In this document: positions 35,989 through 46,700 of the stretch, piece by piece
How the letters are laid out: every line of letters begins with the position of its first letter
Position numbering within the stretch: position 1 is the first letter of the stretch
Source: Emcibacteraceae bacterium
GTDB lineage: Bacteria; Pseudomonadota; Alphaproteobacteria; Sphingomonadales; Emcibacteraceae
Assembly: GCA_021774795.1 (NCBI GenBank)
Contig: JAJFIR010000014.1
Span: 248,001-312,000, forward strand
DNA length: 64,000 bases
Direction: 5' to 3'
Notes under the pieces: generated by a model
Seen by the model: the letters and a program-made list of their open reading frames with translations, nothing else
What the model was told of the DNA's origin: nothing
Database searches by the model: none
Position numbers and translations under genes: made by a program

Positions 35989-36909
35989 TCAGATTAGTTT
36001 TCCCACTCTTCTAAATACGGGGAATTCAATCTTATTTTTCTTTTCGTGCAAGCTGGTAACAAATGTTTGAGCCATACGGTGAAGAGAATTCATCACCGTT
36101 GAAACACCTTTTTCATGCAGCACGTCCAGATCCAGCACTTTGGTCAGATCCTTTTTAATTTCTGGTGTTAAAGCACCTTCCTCTAACCCTCCATCATCAA
36201 TGATCTTTCGAACGGCCATATCCACCGACGGGCGATAGGGTTCCATAAGATCATCCACAAGAGCAAAAGGATTTTTTCGGTTATGATGGTGGATACCGAG
36301 GGCCGGTGTTAGACCCGCACCGCTTATCGCCCGTGCCGTGGCCGCCCGTAAAATACTATAACCATAATTTAACAGAGAATTTTCTGCCCCTGCCTGACGA
36401 TCACGACGAAAACCAGCCCCCAATAAAGCGGTCCAATAATAGCGGGCGGCCTGGGCCTCCATATTTTCCGGGTCGCCGGATTTTACCCGCTTTGCCAATA
36501 TGGCTAATTCATTTGAGGGGCTAGTATTAGTTTCAAAATAGTCCAATGTTATCTGTTGGTTGGTGATTTTCTCACGGACGACCGATTGCCATATGCGTTT
36601 GGCTAACGGTTGACCGCAGTCAATTTGCGCCCATAATATCCCTGTTTGATCAAAATGCGTGTCATAAGGCAAGGAAAAAGCCAGAGGGTGATAATTCTTT
36701 CCGCAAGTCATAATAGGAGTTTTGCGTTCCGCCATTTCGACTATCAGGGCTTTCGAAAGTGTAATTTGATGGGCAGATAAGATGAGAACCGTGACGTCAT
36801 CAAGGGGGACACGCCCCACTTCAATATGATCCCGCTCGATGGCCATGAACCCTCGATATTTGGATAAATGATGACCATCTTCTGCAATTTCGACAACTTG
36901 AGTGACCAT
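35989..36909 (-). CDS. cas1: CRISPR-associated endonuclease Cas1 (type II)
   Basis: 306 residues. N-terminal beta domain (MVTQVVEIAEDGHHLSKYRGF) and helical C-terminal domain with the metal-site region around NSLLNYGYSILRAATARAI, the His in GLTPALGIHHHN and the acidic DLMEPYRP. It integrates new spacers together with Cas2. Three nt separate it from cas9. Confidence 0.98.
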   Translation of the reverse strand: MVTQVVEIAEDGHHLSKYRGFMAIERDHIEVGRVPLDDVTVLILSAHQITLSKALIVEMAERKTPIMTCGKNYHPLAFSLPYDTHFDQTGILWAQIDCGQPLAKRIWQSVVREKITNQQITLDYFETNTSPSNELAILAKRVKSGDPENMEAQAARYYWTALLGAGFRRDRQAGAENSLLNYGYSILRAATARAISGAGLTPALGIHHHNRKNPFALVDDLMEPYRPSVDMAVRKIIDDGGLEEGALTPEIKKDLTKVLDLDVLHEKGVSTVMNSLHRMAQTFVTSLHEKKNKIEFPVFRRVGKLI

Positions 36910-36912
36910 AAG

Positions 36913-39900
36913 CTACCCTTTTCTTAGGCCATCTGGATGGATATGTAATTTTCTATTGAAATTCTCTTTTAGAACATTAATGGAAATATATTGTTGTTTG
37001 CCATCAGTATCAAATTGCGGTCGAAGGTCTATCTTATTATTTGTGGTACTAAATCCGCCAACCCGCATGATTTTATTATCACCTTTAAATTCCAATTCAA
37101 TCATGTCATTTTTGAACAGGCGGGTGATGAATTTTGCTGCCGGATGGATGGATTTTTCATTAATTTTCCCCGCATTTTTATCAGGACTTTTCCCCTTACA
37201 ATCCGCATATGACCAGAAAGCCCCCTTCCATTCAACCTCTCCCCGTTTCCATTTTCCCGGCTTCCCCTTTGGTAATTGCCAGATATCAACACAAACAAAT
37301 GAATCCGGGGCATAAGCCTTGAATGGTGCAGAGGGAATGACAGAAGCAGATTGATTCGAAGCCAAAATACGTATGGTTTTTATATTATTTTCTTTACCAA
37401 ATTCCGCCAGGGCCTTATCCAGTTTGATGCCATTTGCTTTTGCCTCATAGACGCACTGCGCAATCCGCGTTCGCCAGCCAGGGTTACGAATAGCGTTAAT
37501 TTCATTAGTGGTGAGAGAAATTAGTTTCTTTCTGGTTACCAGATTATATCCCTTAAGATCAGCGTCCTGCTTTTCCGGCGGGATAATGCCGTAGGCCGTT
37601 TCTTTATACATTTTTCCATTAGTGCCATGATCAGGCTTGAAAGAAATAATCATACTATCTAGTCGTTCCCTAAGCTGATTAAACAAGGGAGTAATATCGG
37701 GTAATTCAATGTGATTGAGGCCATCAGCACCGCGCTTTGTGTTATCAGCAACGCGCTTCAACATTCCCTTATCCGTCAACCCCACCACAAAAGCGTCAAT
37801 AGCATGATGGCGGTGGTCGTTTCTTTCTTTATAATTATGATCACCGAGCAAACCATTCAAATGCCATTTTCCGCGCAACATTGCGGTTAAGCCGCCAGGA
37901 ATTGTCGCGATTTTATTCTGATCACATATATGGCTCAGGTAGCGTTTTGTCATTTTTGAAATATAGGCATTATCGGTTAATTGGCGGGCGAGGAACCCGC
38001 CTTCTTGTTCAAAACGAACCATAGCATCCTCATCAAACCGCCATCTCTTATTTAATGGTAATGATTTTGCACGTTCGGCAATATCACGCCATATAATACC
38101 CTGATCCGTGTATTGATCACGTGCGAATGCCTCAAAAGGCGCTCCGTTGCCTTTAAGACGGTTGGCAAACCTCATGGCAACCGTAAGGTTCGCTGTTCCA
38201 TTATCCAGTGTTCTGGAAAAGGGCAAAATATGTTCAATTTCCGCTTCGCCGTTAAAGAGCATTGCCGCTGAAATAATTTTGCCCGAAAATGGGCAGTGCC
38301 GCGTTAACTGGTCTGGTCCCAGTTCTTCCCAAAGGCGGATCTTCTTTAAATCCAGTCCTGAAGGTTCACGTTCACCGTTAAGTTCACGAAACAAGTTGGC
38401 TCTTTTGTCATTGGCCTTTGCAAATTTTTTATTTTCTTTTGCAATATCATTGCGGGCTTTTGCGGTCTTTTTTAAGTCCCTTACCAACTCCACATGAATT
38501 TCCGTTAACGGTCCATAACGATCAATTAATCGGTTAAGTAATTTACGAAGTTGGTTGAGTGCAACATGAACCGTAGGGTTATTTATTTTACCATAATACT
38601 GTTCAGGGTTATCTATTGCATTAAAATCTGCGGGCTTCGCACCTATGACACTACCTTTTAATAATTCACCGTAATAAGGAAGCTTTTCCAAAATGAGATC
38701 AACTTCATATTTACTATGGTGAAAGAAAACCCCATCATCGTCATAAACTTCACGAACTGCGGCGTCGTAACCTAAGTTATCTTCCCTCATGATAGTAGCA
38801 CAGCGCATCATAAATTTACGAGATAGATGTGTGGTGACAGAAGATAGTTTAAACTTGCTAACAGCTTTTGCTTGTTCCTCTTTAAAAGAGGATTCTTTCA
38901 TCAAGTCACTGATTAGCTGATCATCATCTTCCGCATTATGGAGCATTTCCAGTAAATCATTTTGTCTGTCCGGTGACATTCCATTCCAGTAATCGCCAAG
39001 CAACTCCGGTTTGCGCATTTCAACTGCGGTCGCATTACCGTTTAATTTGTCACGTGGTCCGTTCTCCAAATTAAACAAACACTCCCTAGGAAACATTAAT
39101 ATTCCATTTATATCTTTAAGTTTTCGAAGTGCGCCGAAAGAAACTGTTTTCTGGGAATTTAATTTTTCAATAACAGCGATGCGTTGCTCGTTGTTTAATT
39201 CACGCTTTTCAAGGTTCTCGTCATAATATTGAAGGTTGCCTACTTCCTGTAAAATTCTAAATTCCTGAGCAACGGGCAAATCTTTATGAGCGCGGTATTC
39301 ATCAACGAAAAACTCACAGCGCCCTCTTTCAACTGGTTTTAGCTTTCGTTGAAAAAATAACCCGTCAAAAGCTTGATCCTTATTACCGTTACGCAGGTCA
39401 TCCCAGTCATTTTCGGATAAGTCATGAAACTGCTTTTGGTAATTGCAGATTTTATCAAATTCCTCGATATACATGGCCCTATCCGCATAAAGATCCCCCT
39501 CTTCACCACGGAACCTAAGAGGTAATCCTTTTTTTGCTCTCTCATAAAGCCACTGGCCTAATGTTTTATTCCCGAGCTCTTTCCTCAATTCCGTTATTTT
39601 CGGCTTGATTTCGCCCGTTTCTTCATCATCACCATCACTTTTACGATTGGATAAAAAGCCACGCCGTTGACTAAAATGAAATAATATTCGCCCCAATTCA
39701 AACGATGTTAAAGCACTTTCCAGTGCTTTGGCGCGTAAATAATAAGGACCAAGTTTTTCAAGTTCTTTTCTTTTCGTCTTGTCTTCAGGCATAAGACCTA
39801 ATCGGACAAGGCGATCAATTAACTGCCTTTTACGCTTCAAACGACGGTCACGATTTCTTCTTGCTCCCCGAGCCTCACGCCTTTCAACAGCTAGGCTCTC

Positions 39901-40053
39901 GCCTACTCTGTCCTTGCTTGACGGTTCTCGGCCATCAGAAAAAATTCTGACACCAGAATCTTTTAATCCTGTTACTTTACCAGATCTATCAAGTGAGAAA
40001 GCCGCCCATCCTAACGAATTTGTCCCCATATCTAACGCTAGTCGCCAAGTCAT
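36913..40053 (-). CDS. cas9: Type II-C CRISPR effector nuclease Cas9
   Basis: 1046 residues, the compact II-C size. RuvC-I Asp8 (LALDMGTNSLGWA), Arg-rich bridge helix (about 58-80), helical recognition lobe, RuvC-II Glu522 (IHVELVRDLK), HNH domain with His608 (EIEHILPFSR), Asn622 and Asn631, and RuvC-III His750/Asp753 (HRHHAIDAFVVG). All catalytic residues are present, so it should be active. The residue before the HNH His is Glu607 where many Cas9s have Asp. The PAM-interacting C-terminus is not identifiable to a known specificity. No csn2 or cas4 is present, supporting II-C. ATG 40053 follows AAAGGGGG. A TATTAT -10-like hexamer lies 31 bp upstream (40089-40084). Confidence 0.98.
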   Translation of the reverse strand: MTWRLALDMGTNSLGWAAFSLDRSGKVTGLKDSGVRIFSDGREPSSKDRVGESLAVERREARGARRNRDRRLKRKRQLIDRLVRLGLMPEDKTKRKELEKLGPYYLRAKALESALTSFELGRILFHFSQRRGFLSNRKSDGDDEETGEIKPKITELRKELGNKTLGQWLYERAKKGLPLRFRGEEGDLYADRAMYIEEFDKICNYQKQFHDLSENDWDDLRNGNKDQAFDGLFFQRKLKPVERGRCEFFVDEYRAHKDLPVAQEFRILQEVGNLQYYDENLEKRELNNEQRIAVIEKLNSQKTVSFGALRKLKDINGILMFPRECLFNLENGPRDKLNGNATAVEMRKPELLGDYWNGMSPDRQNDLLEMLHNAEDDDQLISDLMKESSFKEEQAKAVSKFKLSSVTTHLSRKFMMRCATIMREDNLGYDAAVREVYDDDGVFFHHSKYEVDLILEKLPYYGELLKGSVIGAKPADFNAIDNPEQYYGKINNPTVHVALNQLRKLLNRLIDRYGPLTEIHVELVRDLKKTAKARNDIAKENKKFAKANDKRANLFRELNGEREPSGLDLKKIRLWEELGPDQLTRHCPFSGKIISAAMLFNGEAEIEHILPFSRTLDNGTANLTVAMRFANRLKGNGAPFEAFARDQYTDQGIIWRDIAERAKSLPLNKRWRFDEDAMVRFEQEGGFLARQLTDNAYISKMTKRYLSHICDQNKIATIPGGLTAMLRGKWHLNGLLGDHNYKERNDHRHHAIDAFVVGLTDKGMLKRVADNTKRGADGLNHIELPDITPLFNQLRERLDSMIISFKPDHGTNGKMYKETAYGIIPPEKQDADLKGYNLVTRKKLISLTTNEINAIRNPGWRTRIAQCVYEAKANGIKLDKALAEFGKENNIKTIRILASNQSASVIPSAPFKAYAPDSFVCVDIWQLPKGKPGKWKRGEVEWKGAFWSYADCKGKSPDKNAGKINEKSIHPAAKFITRLFKNDMIELEFKGDNKIMRVGGFSTTNNKIDLRPQFDTDGKQQYISINVLKENFNRKLHIHPDGLRKG

Positions 40054-40089
40054 TTTTACCCCCTTTAGTTTAGGACTTACAAAATAATA

Positions 40090-40119
40090 TTGACTTATAG
40101 TTGATGTATATGCAATACT
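40090..40119 (+). promoter_or_regulatory. tracrRNA promoter
   Basis: TTGACT (40090-40095), 18-bp spacer, extended TGC and AATACT (40114-40119). It places the start near 40126, at the first anti-repeat base. It lies in the 73-bp divergent gap shared with cas9. Confidence 0.6.
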
Positions 40120-40125
40120 TTTCTT

Positions 40126-40210
40126 GAGTGTAGCTACTCAGAAATCTTGGCAACTCGTTAACAAGACAAATGTCATAAAATTTAAAGACTGGGTCCGCCC
40201 AGTCTTTTTT
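40126..40210 (+). ncRNA. tracrRNA
   Basis: The anti-repeat (40127-40162) is complementary to essentially all 36 bases of the repeat, with a 1-nt bulge on each strand and a few mismatches. The GTAGCTA and CAGAAATCTTGG blocks are exact. A short linker with a possible GACAAATGTC stem (nexus-like) follows. A perfect 10-bp terminator stem AAAGACTGGG/CCCAGTCTTT (40184-40193, 40198-40207) and a T-run end the RNA. Length is about 85 nt. It pairs with crRNA for RNase III processing and Cas9 loading. Confidence 0.92.
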
Positions 40211-40329
40211 CGTTTAAATTGAGTGTAATTAATCTTTCCCGTTAATCAGAAATAAATTGAATTTATTTATAGAATTTCAAGGGAACCAACATCACCCAGT
40301 TCTTTTTTTTATCCTGACTGGTACTCCGT

Positions 40330-41610
40330 TTAATTTGTCACGCAACTATTGCCATCGATTTCTTCGCCGTTCACCTCTACACACTTGAAAAATCTATTAC
40401 CTTCAGGATATTTAATAGTATTGCCGGACACTTCTGCGTCTTTCGCTGTTACCCGAATACCCCATCGCCGGTTCCCTGTGGCTATTGGTTCTTCGATATT
40501 GATAATATTATTGCGAACTATAGGTGCCACGGTTATGACCCCGTCTCCTTCGGTCTTCGTTGGAATAACAATGCCATCGGCAATGGCCGCTTTAAGAGTA
40601 ACAACGTTGTCTTCAATAATAGCACCGGGGCAATTAGAACAGCCAATAGGAGTGTTAGCGGCGTAATCTACAATATTTCTCTTAATAATTAGATTAGTGA
40701 ACTTCTCAGGCCAGAACCTTCCCTGATCTACTGCAATTCCCCAACAACCACCACCTGTATTATCTTTGTCTTCAATAACGTGGTTACCTTCAATGGTTAA
40801 GCTATCAATAATACCATGTGCTACAATAGGCCCTCTGTTACACATTATATCTGATGAAGGGGTGTTCTTTTCAACTATATTGTTTAGAACTGAGAATCTT
40901 TCAAGGCCTGTTTTTTCACCAGCAACGTATATTTGGTGTCCTCCCTTACCATCACCGGAATTCTTGAAAACGTTACCTTTAAGTTCAGAATCGTTTATGC
41001 CGCCAAGAAAACCTGCTCCTTTATTGTTAAGAAAACGGGACCCGTATACGTTAACGGACTTGGCAGCTTTATTAATTCTCTGTATCTGATACATGCCTGT
41101 GTGAAAACCTTCAATATCAACATTAGTAAACTTCACATGTTCGATTGCAGTCTCGCCATTTACCACAATACCCGTTACGACATCCTCCACATAACCGGGG
41201 CCAATGAAACGAATATCTCTAATCTCAACATGTTTAATCGCTCTGCCTTGTGCGGCTGTCATGTTCAACACACCACCGTCACTACGCACGATTGGAGCCT
41301 CTCCTTCACCATATGCGCCTAATGTACATATTTGATCGACTTCACAGGCTGCGGTTGCTATTCTAGCCAACCTTGTCACTTCAAACTCCCCGCCCCGGCA
41401 TAGATAAACGCCTTGACCGGGTAATAAGTGATTAAAAGCATCTATTGCTCCATTATATGTTTTTAAGGCAGTGTTACCCGTATTACATACGTAAATTTTC
41501 CTGGAATCACCTGCTGGAGGTCTTTTTGCGATTCCACTTTTTTCCTCGCCAGCAAACACATGATGACTTGACAACATTATTAACAATATTAGTAAACACT
41601 TCACTGACAT
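40330..41610 (-). CDS. Secreted right-handed parallel beta-helix protein
   Basis: 426 residues. Signal peptide 1-20 (ends VFAG). From about residue 70 on, repeated short strands of the type VEIRDIRFIGPGY, VKFTNVDIEGFHTGM and LTIEGNHVIEDKDN fit parallel beta-helix coils. No catalytic motif of pectate lyases is evident. It could bind or cleave an extracellular polysaccharide. It is divergent from the two-partner secretion operon and just beyond the CRISPR locus. Confidence 0.75.
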   Translation of the reverse strand: MSVKCLLILLIMLSSHHVFAGEEKSGIAKRPPAGDSRKIYVCNTGNTALKTYNGAIDAFNHLLPGQGVYLCRGGEFEVTRLARIATAACEVDQICTLGAYGEGEAPIVRSDGGVLNMTAAQGRAIKHVEIRDIRFIGPGYVEDVVTGIVVNGETAIEHVKFTNVDIEGFHTGMYQIQRINKAAKSVNVYGSRFLNNKGAGFLGGINDSELKGNVFKNSGDGKGGHQIYVAGEKTGLERFSVLNNIVEKNTPSSDIMCNRGPIVAHGIIDSLTIEGNHVIEDKDNTGGGCWGIAVDQGRFWPEKFTNLIIKRNIVDYAANTPIGCSNCPGAIIEDNVVTLKAAIADGIVIPTKTEGDGVITVAPIVRNNIINIEEPIATGNRRWGIRVTAKDAEVSGNTIKYPEGNRFFKCVEVNGEEIDGNSCVTN

Positions 41611-42131
41611 AATCCTCTATTTACATACTTCAATTATTTTTTGCGGATGCTTCCTGCTTCTATCGTTTGATAAACTTTCGGTAGCAAATGTAACCTTCAC
41701 GGCACGTGCAATAATAAAAGTTAGCATATTTAACTATATTTAAGGAAATAAGATATGCAATTATTGTAAATCTTAAGGAACAGTTTTTCGGAAAATTCTT
41801 CAAGGTTTAAAATAATTCTACCGAATGCTATAAGCAAGTAAATTATCCGTCCATTCTATGAAGCTTATATCTATTCTATGAAACATATATCTATTTTACA
41901 TATGTTGTTAGTTTTTTACAGGACTTTTGGATATATTTAATAATATGCGATCCTAAACCCATCCCAAATAATTAAAACTTCAAAAATCTACATTAAGCAT
42001 CTGATAGTAAACTTCTTTTTCATCTAAAATTAAATTTTAAAACCTTTTTATAATTATCGAATTTCACTCTTTTTTAACGTTATATGACTAAGAATAATTA
42101 ACTATGAATTCGAATTTTTAAAGGTAATTTT
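41611..42131. other. Divergent intergenic region with a tandem 20-bp repeat
   Basis: 521 bp, very AT-rich, no gene. Two adjacent 20-bp units (41853-41872 and 41873-41892), starting ATTCTATGAA and ending TATATCT, match at 18 of 20 positions and could be regulator sites about 240 bp upstream of tpsB. Otherwise only unassigned promoter sequence. Confidence 0.55.
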
Positions 42132-43799
42132 ATGAGCTATTCTGCGACTTGGGGGTTACTGGTGACATTATTGTCATCTACTTTGCTCTGTGCTCAGGAA
42201 ATTCCGAACCAAGTGCTGCCGGGAACTCTGGATAAAACGTTTGAGCAAAACCCGACGTCACAATCAACGGGAAAGGTAGTTGTTCCCTCACCAAGTGTCC
42301 AGGTCACACCTACACTGGCGGGATCAACTAAATTTATATTAAATTCGGTATCTATTGCAGGTAATACGGTTTTTCAGACGTCGGAGCTTACGGCATTTTA
42401 CCATGACTATATCGGGAAACAAGTTTCACTGGCAAACATATTTGACGTTGCTAACGAAATAACCAATCATTATGCAAAAGCCGGCTACGCTCTATCCGTC
42501 GCTTATATTCCGGCGCAAGAAATTGATCAGAACGGTGTCATTCGCATTGTCATCGTTGAAGGTTCTATAAATGAAATTATTTATTCCGGTAACGTGGCTG
42601 CGTTAAGCAAACGCACCAAAAGACAGTTCGAAAAACTAACCGCGGAAACGCCACTCACCGTAGCAACCTTAGAACGTTATATTCTGCTCGCCAATGACAT
42701 TCCCGGCTTAAATGTAAGCACGACAATTGACAGAGCCGATCAAGGTGCAGGGAACATCAGGCTGCTCGTTAATGTTGACCATAAGATAATCGAAGGCCAC
42801 GTGGGAATTGGCAATCGTGGCAGTAGCGCACTTGGCCCAATTTTGGGTGATATTGGCTTCACCTTTAACAATCTTGGCCCACTAGACGGCTATATTTCGG
42901 GACTAGCCAGCCATACAATTGGGCAAAATGAGTTGGCTTACTATTCTCTTTCAACAGGGGCCTTTATCAATGATGAAGGAACGAAAATTGATCTCTCGCT
43001 TAGTCGTGTCAATGCTTCGCCCGGCGTACCAACACTCGAATTGCTTGAATTTAATACTGATAGCTGGATTGGTTCGGTTGGTGTTAACCATCCTCTAATT
43101 CGGTCGCGCTCTCGTAATGCTGCGGTTTGGACACGCTTTGATTTTAAAAATAGCGACGGCGAAATGCTCGGTTTTTCTACTTCAAATGAAAATATTCGCT
43201 CGCTCAGGTTCGGTGGTCAGTATGACTGGGTGTCATCCGAAGGTACTATTACATTACTGCAAGGGCAATTAAGCCAAGGGATAGGTATATTCGGTGCTAC
43301 AAAAAATGGTTCGCCACTTATCAACCGCCAAAATGCTGATTTTAATTATAGAAGCTTCAAATTTGATGTTTCGCAGTTTCATCATTTTGATGATGGGTTT
43401 GGTTTATCGCTCAGGGCGTCAGCGCAATATAGTGGTGATGCATTAATTGGGTCAGAACAATGTGGGTTTGGCGGCAATAATTACGGCCGCGCCTACGATA
43501 ATTTCGAAATTTCCGGCGACAAATGTGTCATTGGCAGTGCTGAAATCAGCAAAAACCTGCCAAGATTGAGTAATCAGATAAATAACATTCAGCCATATGT
43601 TTTCTGGGATGCTGGCAAAGTTTGGTTAAATCAAAGCAACATTTCTTCATTCAGCCATGCAGCCGGTGCCGGCGTGAGAGCCACATTTTTTCAATATGTA
43701 AACGGGTATGCAGAACTCGCCGTGCCGCTTAAACAAGCCGTTTCATTAACCAATAGCAAAAGCCCAAGATTTTTCATGGGCATAAGGTCATTTTTCTGA
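42132..43799 (+). CDS. TpsB-type outer-membrane transporter (ShlB/FhaC/HecB family)
   Basis: 555 residues. Signal peptide about 1-21 (ends LLCAQ). Two POTRA-type domains: POTRA_2 at about 70-150 (FILNSVSIAGNTVF, YAKAGYALSVAYIPAQE), then a second to about 215. A C-terminal 16-strand beta-barrel of the ShlB class follows, ending in FFMGIRSFF with terminal Phe. It secretes its partner TpsA across the outer membrane without energy input. The stop TGA shares its A with the tpsA start (TGATG), giving tight coupling. Confidence 0.93.
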   Translation: MSYSATWGLLVTLLSSTLLCAQEIPNQVLPGTLDKTFEQNPTSQSTGKVVVPSPSVQVTPTLAGSTKFILNSVSIAGNTVFQTSELTAFYHDYIGKQVSLANIFDVANEITNHYAKAGYALSVAYIPAQEIDQNGVIRIVIVEGSINEIIYSGNVAALSKRTKRQFEKLTAETPLTVATLERYILLANDIPGLNVSTTIDRADQGAGNIRLLVNVDHKIIEGHVGIGNRGSSALGPILGDIGFTFNNLGPLDGYISGLASHTIGQNELAYYSLSTGAFINDEGTKIDLSLSRVNASPGVPTLELLEFNTDSWIGSVGVNHPLIRSRSRNAAVWTRFDFKNSDGEMLGFSTSNENIRSLRFGGQYDWVSSEGTITLLQGQLSQGIGIFGATKNGSPLINRQNADFNYRSFKFDVSQFHHFDDGFGLSLRASAQYSGDALIGSEQCGFGGNNYGRAYDNFEISGDKCVIGSAEISKNLPRLSNQINNIQPYVFWDAGKVWLNQSNISSFSHAAGAGVRATFFQYVNGYAELAVPLKQAVSLTNSKSPRFFMGIRSFF

Positions 43800-46700
43800 T
43801 GTTAAGTTTGAGATTGAAATATCAGCTAAGAACATCAGCTGCCACTATGGTCACCTGGTTAATGATGGTTGGCACGAACTCTGCCCAATCAGTAGCTGTT
43901 AATCAGTTACCTGCCAACGGTTTAGTTACACGCGGATCAGCGACTATTAATAATTCAGGTGCCACAACAACAATTAATCAATCTTCTGATAAAGCTATCA
44001 TAAATTGGCATGATTTCTCCGTAGGTGCCGACAGCACCGTCAATTTTAATCAGTTAAGTAAGAATTCAACCGTTCTAAACCGTGTCACCGGAAATAATAC
44101 CAGTCAAATTTTTGGAAACTTAAATGCGGATGGTACAGTGTTTCTGGTCAATCAAAACGGTATTTTATTTGGCAAAGACGCCGTCGTTAATGTGGGTGGT
44201 CTTGTCGCTTCAACGGCTTATATTAGTGATGATAATTTTTGGTCCGGCAATTACATATTTGACTACCACGATAGCAACACCGCATTTATAAGAAATGATG
44301 GGTTAATTACAATTAAAGAAAAAGGTCTGGCTGCATTCGTTGCGCCGTATGTCGTGAATAACGGGATCATTAACGCACGTCTTGGCAGGGTCGCAGTAGG
44401 CGCAACCAACAGCACTTTCAGTATCGACTTTTACGGTGACAATCTTATTAAGTTTGCGATGAGTAACGATAAAGCCATTGAACTTGGACTTAAAGATAGC
44501 GACAATACCGGCGTTGATATTTCCGGCAAGATAATTGCCGAAGGCGGGTCAATCGCCATCACAGCCGATCTTGCCCGTGAAATAGTTACCGACGTAATAA
44601 CGGTTAACGGAGAACTTCGCGCCAATAGCATATCAGAAAACGGTGGAAAAATAATTCTTTCCGGCGGACATCAAGGAAACGTGAAAATTAATGAAACCGC
44701 AATTGTCAATGCGTCCGGCGTCACCGGTGGAGAAATTATTATCTCAGGTGAAAAACTATTCCTCGATGCCGCACTGGATGCTTCTGGCGACCCGAAACAA
44801 TATGCCGAAGCACTCGGATATCTATATGCTAACAACGTCGCTCAACCGGTCATAGACGAAGTCTTAAGTTGGTCACGCGGTGGATCGATTAACGCGACAG
44901 GCAGCTGGATTAGTTTAGGCGGAAATTTGAATACAAACGGTTCAAATGGCGGTGTCATAAACATTACTGCAGAAGGTTTTTTTAATTCCGGTAGCATTAG
45001 CTCCACGGGTTATTGGGGCAATGGTGGATCAGTCAATATAGGCATTGATAAAACCATCTTAGAATTCGACATGGCAAATATTAATGCAAGCGGATTTATA
45101 GATGGTGGCGATATAAATGTGATCGCAGGCCAGCAAATTACGTCGTCAGGTGACTATAAAAGTGACGGCCTTCACGGTAGCGGTGGTTACATTGATCTAA
45201 CAGCGAACGCGATTAAATCTTTGAGCGGTCAATATTTCGCGCGTGGCGGAAGGTTCGGCGGCCAAATTCGCATTGGTGGTGAATTTCAGGGCGGTAAGAA
45301 TTTATTCACTGATCAGCTTAAAAACGCGAATACAAATGTATTTTCCACGGGTAGCCTCATCGATATATCAGGCGGAAGTAAGGGCGGCACAGCTATCATC
45401 TGGTCTGACCAGGAAACCGTGTTCCTCGGTTCAATTCGTGGTGATGATGCTTTCGTTGAAATCTCATCCTCCGGCACCTTAAACTATAAAGGTGATGTTC
45501 AAATAGGTGGCGGAAAACTGCTGCTTGACCCCAAGAATATAAATATCCTTGATGACGTTTCTGCACCTCCCTCTCTCGCCCTGATTATGGGCTATAATTA
45601 TGCTGGAAATCCTGGTCAAATGACCGATTTGGCGAACAGTGATAAAATTGGAAGTGCGGTTTCATTAGACGGTAACCTGCTTGCGATCGGTGCTTTTCAG
45701 GATGATGGTTTCGCGAATGATAAGGCCGATGTCGGCGCAGTTTATCTGTTTAAATTTTCTGATACTTCCCTGAATAATCCTTCGCTATCAGCGATTATCG
45801 GCTCGGGATACACCGGCGGGAATAATATTGACAATACAGCGATCGAAGCCGGAGATCATTTTGGTGTTTCAATATCACTTGAAGGCAGTCACCTCGCCAT
45901 TGGCGCGAACGCAGATAGCGGCCTAGGTAATACAGTAGCTGGCGGCGGTGCCGCCTATCTCTATAGTTTTACAGGCGATTTTACCAATATAACTGAGAAC
46001 GCCATCATAGGTGCGGATTATACTGGCGGAAATAATGTCGACAATACAGGACTTGGAGCCGGTGATTTATTCGGCAGCTCAGTTGCACTTAGCGGAAACT
46101 ATCTGGCGATCGGGGCGACACAGGACGACGGTCCAAGTGACGCTACCGTTAACACTGGGGCAGCTTATTTATATAGCTTTACCGGGGATTTCACATCAAT
46201 CACCGAGGAAGCGATTGTCGGCGCGGATTATGTGGGTGGAAATAATACCGATAACACCGCTTTGGAAGCAGATGATAATTTTGGTGCTGCCGTTTCTATC
46301 GACGCAAGCCTGCTGGCAATTGGGGCTTCGGGCGACGATGGTGCAACAGATACGGTAACTGATGCTGGGGCCGCTTATCTATATAATTTCACCGGTGATT
46401 TCACGAACGTCACACAAAACGCTATAATTGGCGCAGATTACGCAGGGGGAAATAATATTGATAATACGACACTCGGAGGGTCCGATAATTTTGCCAGTGC
46501 TTTAACAATCAATGGAACCAACCTTCTTATTGGGGCACCAAATGATGATGGTTTTAGCGATAGCGGCACCGATCTTGGTGCCGCGTACCTCTATGATTTC
46601 ACAGGAAATTTTACAAACCTTACCCAAAGATCAATTGTCGGAAAAGGATATAGCGGCGGCAATAATTTAGATGTCACTTCCCTTGAGGATAATGACAACT

